NCBI RefSeq assembly: GCF_020171805.1
Contig: NZ_JAIVAF010000005.1
Location: 124,001 to 188,000 of the forward strand
Length of the DNA stretch: 64,000 bases
Origin: Guptibacillus algicola
Lineage (GTDB): Bacteria > Bacillota > Bacilli > Bacillales > Guptibacillaceae
Reading direction: 5' to 3'
The notes under the pieces are model-generated. The model saw only the letters and a list, made by a program, of their open reading frames with translations. It made no database searches and was not told where the DNA came from. This document shows positions 59,806-64,000 of the stretch, piece after piece. Each line of letters opens with the position of its first letter. The first letter of the stretch is position 1. The translations under genes and the position numbers were made by a program.

Positions 59806-60333
59806 GTGGCAAAAGATGAAGAAAAGAAGCCGAAGAAAAAGCCTTCAACAAGCTTTAATATTTTGAGTGGTGATTCTACAGATGGTCATGGAGGATATGG
59901 TGTTGGAACCATTAACCTTGATAACGTATCACCAGTAATCATCGACCCTACGACAGACGAAGTTTATGTAGATATCGGTGCTTTGCATGCAAGAAGCGCG
60001 CTTGAAAAGCGTAAAAAGCTAGTCAAAACAAAAGAAGAGGTACCTAATGGTCATACAGCATGGATCGTCTGGGTCACACTTCAACGAACAGAAGAAGGAC
60101 CACTTTATTATGGCATAGGAGCATGTGAATTCTTCTTGAACGCGGAGGCGAAGCGTGCTTGGAAGAGTATGCCTGAACATGTGAACAACATGGATAAGTC
60201 CATGAAAGGGCGAGTAGTTGTTGATCATATGGATGATAAATCAAGAGAGATGCTTCGAAATTATTTAATCGACTTCGATAAAGAGGTTTACGATCGCTCT
60301 AGTGATGAGTTGAAACAAGCACTTGAGAAATAA
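59806..60333 (+). CDS. ywhD: YwhD family protein
   Basis: A 175-aa protein of the YwhD family: FNILSGDSTDGHGGYGVGTINLDNVSPVIIDPTTDEVYVDIGALHARSALEKRKK and HTAWIVWVTLQRTEEGPLYYGIGACEFFLN. The basic N-terminal tail (KDEEKKPKKKPS) is followed by a globular alpha-beta domain. Function unknown. A GTG at 59806 follows AGGAGGTCGTTCAAC; the frame is open upstream but lacks a ribosome binding site. Near pbpG as in B. subtilis. Confidence 0.9.
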   Translation: MAKDEEKKPKKKPSTSFNILSGDSTDGHGGYGVGTINLDNVSPVIIDPTTDEVYVDIGALHARSALEKRKKLVKTKEEVPNGHTAWIVWVTLQRTEEGPLYYGIGACEFFLNAEAKRAWKSMPEHVNNMDKSMKGRVVVDHMDDKSREMLRNYLIDFDKEVYDRSSDELKQALEK

Positions 60334-60428
60334 GTTTTGACCTTTTTTTGAACAAGTAATGAAAACGCTTGAGCTTTCAAAAGAGTAGGATTAAAATTAG
60401 AGTACACAGCACATATAGCTAGGACGCG

Positions 60429-60466
60429 AAGCAGCCCGGAGAAGTTTCTCCGGGCTGCTTTGTTTT
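60429..60466 (+). terminator. Terminator downstream of ywhD
   Basis: AAGCAGCCCGGAGAA and TTCTCCGGGCTGCTT form a nearly continuous 15-bp dyad followed by TGTTTTT, about 95 nt after the ywhD stop. Confidence 0.8.
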
Positions 60467-60505
60467 TGATATACTTATCCTAAATAATGGTTAGGAGTGA
60501 TCGAC

Positions 60506-60760
60506 GTGTGGAAACAGTTTCCTCGTGAGAAAAAACAAGATCTTATCGAACGCATTCAAATGTACTTTTATAATGAACGTGACGAAGAGATCGGTGAACT
60601 TGCTGCAGAAAATTTCCTTCATTTCATCATGTCAGAAATGGGCCCATCCTTTTACAACAGAGGAGTGAAGGATGCGATCGGAATGACAGAGCAAAAGTGG
60701 ATAAGCATCGAGCAAGATTTGGATTCATTGATCAAACCAGACCCAGAAGTGAAGAGATAA
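60506..60760 (+). CDS. DUF2164 family protein
   Basis: An 84-aa soluble protein of the DUF2164 family. KKQDLIERIQMYFYNERDEEIGELAAENFLHFIMSEMGPSFYNRGVKDA covers the family core. Function unknown. A GTG at 60506 is 8 nt after TTAGGAG; the GTG at 60497 overlaps that ribosome binding site. It is a single gene with its own terminator. Confidence 0.85.
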   Translation: MWKQFPREKKQDLIERIQMYFYNERDEEIGELAAENFLHFIMSEMGPSFYNRGVKDAIGMTEQKWISIEQDLDSLIKPDPEVKR

Positions 60761-60762
60761 GT

Positions 60763-60792
60763 AAAAGGACGCCATGAGTAGCGTCCTTTTTT
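60763..60792 (+). terminator. Terminator of the DUF2164 gene
   Basis: AAAAGGACGC / CATGAGTA loop / GCGTCCTTTT, followed by T residues, 2 nt after the stop. Confidence 0.88.
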
Positions 60793-60853
60793 GGTGAAGT
60801 TTTTTAGCCTTGATAGTAAAAAGAAGGTTTTTTTAATATAAATAACTATTCTA

Positions 60854-60881
60854 GTTGATTGGAGCGGAAAGCAACCAACTC
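60854..60881. repeat. Remnant of a dispersed Bacillaceae repeat
   Basis: GTTGATTGGAGCGGAAAG is the end motif of the same GC-rich dyad repeat family seen near 58125-58235, followed by CAACCAACTC. Its outer arms AGTTGATTG / CAACCAACT form a 9-bp hairpin with one wobble. Probably what remains after internal deletion. Confidence 0.45.
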
Positions 60882-60891
60882 TTTTAAAAGG

Positions 60892-62952
60892 TTACCTTAT
60901 CCAGTTAAAGAAACGGTCCAAGAACCCTTTCTTATCTTCTTGAAGGTCCTGTTGGTGATGGGCATCTACGTGAACATCACACACTTCGTGAGGTTCGCTT
61001 CCTTCTATATAATAGGTCAGCCTCTTGTTTGGACAATCTTCATCTGCAATCTTTCCTGTTTGCGGATCGATTTCAATTCCAACCACACCTTCAGGAGCCT
61101 TGAATTCCTTCACTTTCTCTCCTTCTAGTGCATCCTCAACAAAATGAGCCCAGATTTTCTTTGCGTAGAACCCATCGTTTCGATGGTTTAGTTTCTTGCC
61201 TTCATCGTAACCAATCCATACGGACGTAGCGAGTTGTGGCGTGAAGCCTACCATCCAACTGTCAGTTGAGGTGGATCCGGTTTTTGCAGCAGCGGGTCTT
61301 GAAAGTAAATGATCGACCCCAGAACCCGTTACCTTTGTATAATCATTTAGGGATTCATCAAAAACTCCTGTCATCATGCTTGTTGTGACAAATGCAGCTT
61401 CCGGTTTCAACACTAGTTCATTTTTGGAATTATTTTCATAGATAAGGTTGCCGTCACGATCTGTCACTCTCTCGATGTAATGGGGTTCAACACTGTATCC
61501 TCCATTTGCAAGCATGCTGTAAGCTTCGGTCATTTCCAAAATCCCAACTGGCTTCGTTCCGAGTGCAAGAGAGGGGATCGCCGATAATTTACTCTTGATC
61601 CCGAACTTCTTTGCTGTATCGACGAGCGTCTTCTCTTCAAGAAACATATGCGTTTTAACGGCTACGATATTATCGGAAAGTGCGAGCGCTTGGGCGATGG
61701 TAATTTCATCATTTGCATATGCATCTCCATAGTTATGAGGTGAATAGGTCTTCTTATCACCATCATAATAAAAGTTCGTAGGCTCACTTCTAACAAGCGT
61801 AGACGGTGTGAAGCCATTGTTCATCGCAGCATAGTAGAGTAATGGTTTAAACGTTGACCCTGGTGTTCGTTTCGCCATCGTCGCACGGTTGAATTTACTT
61901 TCTGTGTAATCACGTCCTCCAACCATCGCCTTGATTGCCCCAGTTTTCGGATCCATGGAAACGAGTGCTGCTTGGATGTCACTTTCTTCTTCTATTGAAT
62001 TTGAAACTAAGTCCTCAGCCTTTTTCTGCATGGCTGAATCTAACGTTGTGTAGACGTGAAGACCGCCTTCTTCAATGATTCTTTCATCTAACGAAAGTTT
62101 ATTTCTTAATTCCTTTTTCACTTCAGCTGTAAAATAAGGAGCTGTTTCTGAATCTATTTTTTCCTCGTTGAAGGCCTGTAGCGCCATCGCTTCATTTTCA
62201 GCAGCGACTGCTTCAGCCTTAGTTAATTTGTTCGTTGTCACCATGGCATTCAAAACAGTGCGCTGTCGTTCTTTAGAACGATCTGAATCTGCATACGGAG
62301 AGTAGTAGCTTGGCCCTTTTGGAATTCCGGCAAGCATGGCCGATTCAGAAATAGAAAGTTCATCAGCTGCCTTACCAAAATACGACCTAGCAGCGGCTTC
62401 GACGCCATATGCGCCGTGTCCATAATAGATTGTGTTGAGATAGCCTTCTAGAATGTCTTCTTTTGAATAGTGAACTTCAAGTCGATAGGCATAGAATGCT
62501 TCAAGTACTTTACGCTTCCACGTTTTGTCGTGCTCTAGAAATAGATTCCTCGCGTATTGCTGCGTGATCGTACTCGCTCCTTGAACTTTCGCCATCGCTT
62601 TTAGGTCAGCCAGAACTGCCCCGCCAATTCGTTTAAAGTCAAATCCGAAATGATCGTAGAAGCTTCGATCTTCAATGGCGATCGTCGCATCGACCAAAGC
62701 AGGGGAAATATCGTCAAGCTTAACCCAATACCGATTTTGTCCACTCTGGTTGCTTTCTCCTATCACATTGTCATCAATATCATAATAAATCGTTGTTTGC
62801 GGTACCTGAAGAGGTGGTGCACCAACGAAAACGGCAAGCAAATAGATCGATCCTACTGATAGGCCGACAAAAAGTGTACCGATGACCATCAATCGTAAAA
62901 ATAGTTTCCCCCAGCGCTTCCAATATTCAAAGCGTTCACTCATCGATTTCAT
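60892..62952 (-). CDS. pbpG: Class A penicillin-binding protein PbpG (PBP2d-like)
   Basis: A 686-aa bifunctional peptidoglycan synthase. It has a short cytoplasmic N-terminus, one membrane anchor (about residues 15-42), then the glycosyltransferase-51 domain with IAIEDRSFYDHFGFD and STITQQYARNLFLE. The transpeptidase domain carries PGSTFKP (catalytic Ser), LSDNIVAVK and AKTGST. A tail after residue 620 ends QEDKKGFLDRFFNWIR. B. subtilis PbpG acts in forespore wall synthesis. Position beside ywhD supports the name. ATG at 62952 follows GGGGGTG. Confidence 0.9.
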   Translation of the reverse strand: MKSMSERFEYWKRWGKLFLRLMVIGTLFVGLSVGSIYLLAVFVGAPPLQVPQTTIYYDIDDNVIGESNQSGQNRYWVKLDDISPALVDATIAIEDRSFYDHFGFDFKRIGGAVLADLKAMAKVQGASTITQQYARNLFLEHDKTWKRKVLEAFYAYRLEVHYSKEDILEGYLNTIYYGHGAYGVEAAARSYFGKAADELSISESAMLAGIPKGPSYYSPYADSDRSKERQRTVLNAMVTTNKLTKAEAVAAENEAMALQAFNEEKIDSETAPYFTAEVKKELRNKLSLDERIIEEGGLHVYTTLDSAMQKKAEDLVSNSIEEESDIQAALVSMDPKTGAIKAMVGGRDYTESKFNRATMAKRTPGSTFKPLLYYAAMNNGFTPSTLVRSEPTNFYYDGDKKTYSPHNYGDAYANDEITIAQALALSDNIVAVKTHMFLEEKTLVDTAKKFGIKSKLSAIPSLALGTKPVGILEMTEAYSMLANGGYSVEPHYIERVTDRDGNLIYENNSKNELVLKPEAAFVTTSMMTGVFDESLNDYTKVTGSGVDHLLSRPAAAKTGSTSTDSWMVGFTPQLATSVWIGYDEGKKLNHRNDGFYAKKIWAHFVEDALEGEKVKEFKAPEGVVGIEIDPQTGKIADEDCPNKRLTYYIEGSEPHEVCDVHVDAHHQQDLQEDKKGFLDRFFNWIR

Positions 62953-63096
62953 GTGGTTCACCCCCACATTTCTTGTTTAAATCTAGTATGTGACAATAGG
63001 TAAACTCTTAAACACAACAATCTATAAAAATAATTGTCCACTTTCTGAATAGGATACAACTAATGAGTGTCATTTTGTACAGAGGGAGAGAGTGCA

Positions 63097-63876
63097 ATGG
63101 AATACCTTATTGCGATCATTCTTGGGGTGGTTGAAGGGCTGACTGAATTCTTACCTGTATCATCTACGGGTCACTTAATTCTGACAGGCTACTGGTTACA
63201 CTTTGTAGACGAGCGGGCGAAGACGTTTGAAATCGTTATCCAGCTTGGGGCGATTCTTGCGGTAGTGGTGATGTATAGAAAAAGGTTTATCGACTTATTT
63301 TCATTTAAAGAAGGTGATGGACTTTCTCTTATGCACATTATCCTAGGGATGATTCCTGCTATCATAGCAGGGTTCTTACTTCATAACGTCATCAAAACGT
63401 ATCTATTTTCTCCATATACGGTCGTCTTTGGCCTCGTTTTAGGTGGCGTATTTATGATTCTAGCAGACGTAAAGAGAACAGCTTCCGTAACCTCTGATTT
63501 AGACGACCTCACGCTGAAACAAGCTTTTTCGATTGGAGTTTTTCAGTGTCTCGCATTGTGGCCTGGCTTTTCACGATCTGGAGCAACAATTTCTGGTGGG
63601 GTATTGCTTGGTACGACGCATAAGACGGCCGCAGAATTTTCGTTTATATTAGCAGTACCTATGATGGTTGCTGCAAGTGGGTTTGATCTTCTGAAAAGCT
63701 ATAAGTATTTGACTGTTGCAGACATACCTATGTTTGCTGTTGGTTTCGTCGTAGCATTTCTTGTTGCGCTTATTGCTATTGTAACATTTATCCGATTTAT
63801 CGAGCGCGTCCGCCTCATTCCATTTGCAATCTACCGGTTTATTCTTGCTTTCTTCGTGTGGATGATTCTTTTCTAA
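63097..63876 (+). CDS. uppP: Undecaprenyl-diphosphate phosphatase
   Basis: A 259-aa membrane enzyme of the BacA/UppP family that recycles undecaprenyl pyrophosphate for wall synthesis and confers bacitracin tolerance. The two active-site motifs are intact: [14 protein letters not shown] (residues about 13-26) and [14 protein letters not shown] in the middle. About eight membrane helices. ATG at 63097 follows GAGGGAGAG. Divergent from pbpG, another wall-synthesis gene. Confidence 0.95.
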   Translation: MEYLIAIILGVVEGLTEFLPVSSTGHLILTGYWLHFVDERAKTFEIVIQLGAILAVVVMYRKRFIDLFSFKEGDGLSLMHIILGMIPAIIAGFLLHNVIKTYLFSPYTVVFGLVLGGVFMILADVKRTASVTSDLDDLTLKQAFSIGVFQCLALWPGFSRSGATISGGVLLGTTHKTAAEFSFILAVPMMVAASGFDLLKSYKYLTVADIPMFAVGFVVAFLVALIAIVTFIRFIERVRLIPFAIYRFILAFFVWMILF

Positions 63877-64000
63877 CCGAAGTGAAAAATTCTCTTGCTT
63901 TTTTATAGAAGTAAACTATACTTTTCTTGTGCTTTACGATTAATGATAGGATAGAAAACGGATAGTATAAAATAAGATAACTTTTAGATTCACATAGGGC

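Overview
The window is about 64 kb of chromosome from an endospore-forming member of the Bacillaceae. Evidence for this: gerQ and cwlJ (spore coat and cortex germination genes), Gram-positive flagellar genes (fliY, swrD, swrB-like, flhO/flhP, fliW-csrA-hag), AGGAGG-type ribosome binding sites, and B. subtilis-like gene neighbourhoods (hemQ-pta-lipL-ywfO-ywgA and ywhD-pbpG). G+C looks to be in the low forties. Marine or alkaliphilic Bacillaceae would fit, but the species cannot be fixed from this window. I see no rRNA, tRNA, CRISPR array, intact insertion sequence or prophage.

Layout. 1-11340: accessory metabolism. This holds the 3' part of a fused TRAP transporter permease, fumC, stress and small proteins, a TerC-family exporter, a PfpI-family protein, a beta carbonic anhydrase, a GNAT acetyltransferase, and a pxpBAC (5-oxoprolinase) operon led by an unusual NRAMP-like transporter. 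11453-45303: one continuous flagellar locus. It runs fliW-csrA-hag-yjfB-flaG-fliD-fliT-fliS-motA-motB-fliL-flgM-flgN-flgK-flgL, then a reversed flhO-flhP pair, then the long operon flgB to sigD-swrB-yaaR. 45376-46431: a small operon for a two-subunit SigO/RsoA-type sigma factor plus YvrJ, behind a near-consensus LexA box. 46516-64000: housekeeping and sporulation genes, including DUF423, gerQ, cwlJ, hemQ, pta, lipL, an amino-acid symporter, ywfO, ywgA, an IolW-like dehydrogenase, an HDOD-EAL protein, pbuG, ywhD, DUF2164, pbpG and uppP.

How the genes work together. The flagellar locus carries basal body, switch, export gate, hook, filament, chaperones, stator, both regulatory circuits (FlgM-SigD and FliW-CsrA-Hag) and placement factors (FlhF, FlhG). 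Every chemotaxis gene that B. subtilis keeps inside the equivalent operon is absent: cheY between fliY and fliZ, and cheB-A-W-C-D between flhG and sigD. FliY has also lost the catalytic residues of both CheC-type CheY-P phosphatase sites, and the CheY-P docking peptide of FliM is degenerate. Together these suggest a motor no longer controlled by classical CheY, unless che genes lie elsewhere.

Other points worth attention are the LexA-linked split sigma operon, a fliJ gene with no canonical start codon before its conserved N-terminus, a four-copy GCGGATATA array with a 20-21 bp period, a zinc-ribbon gene broken by one stop codon, and several families of palindromic repeats doubling as terminators.
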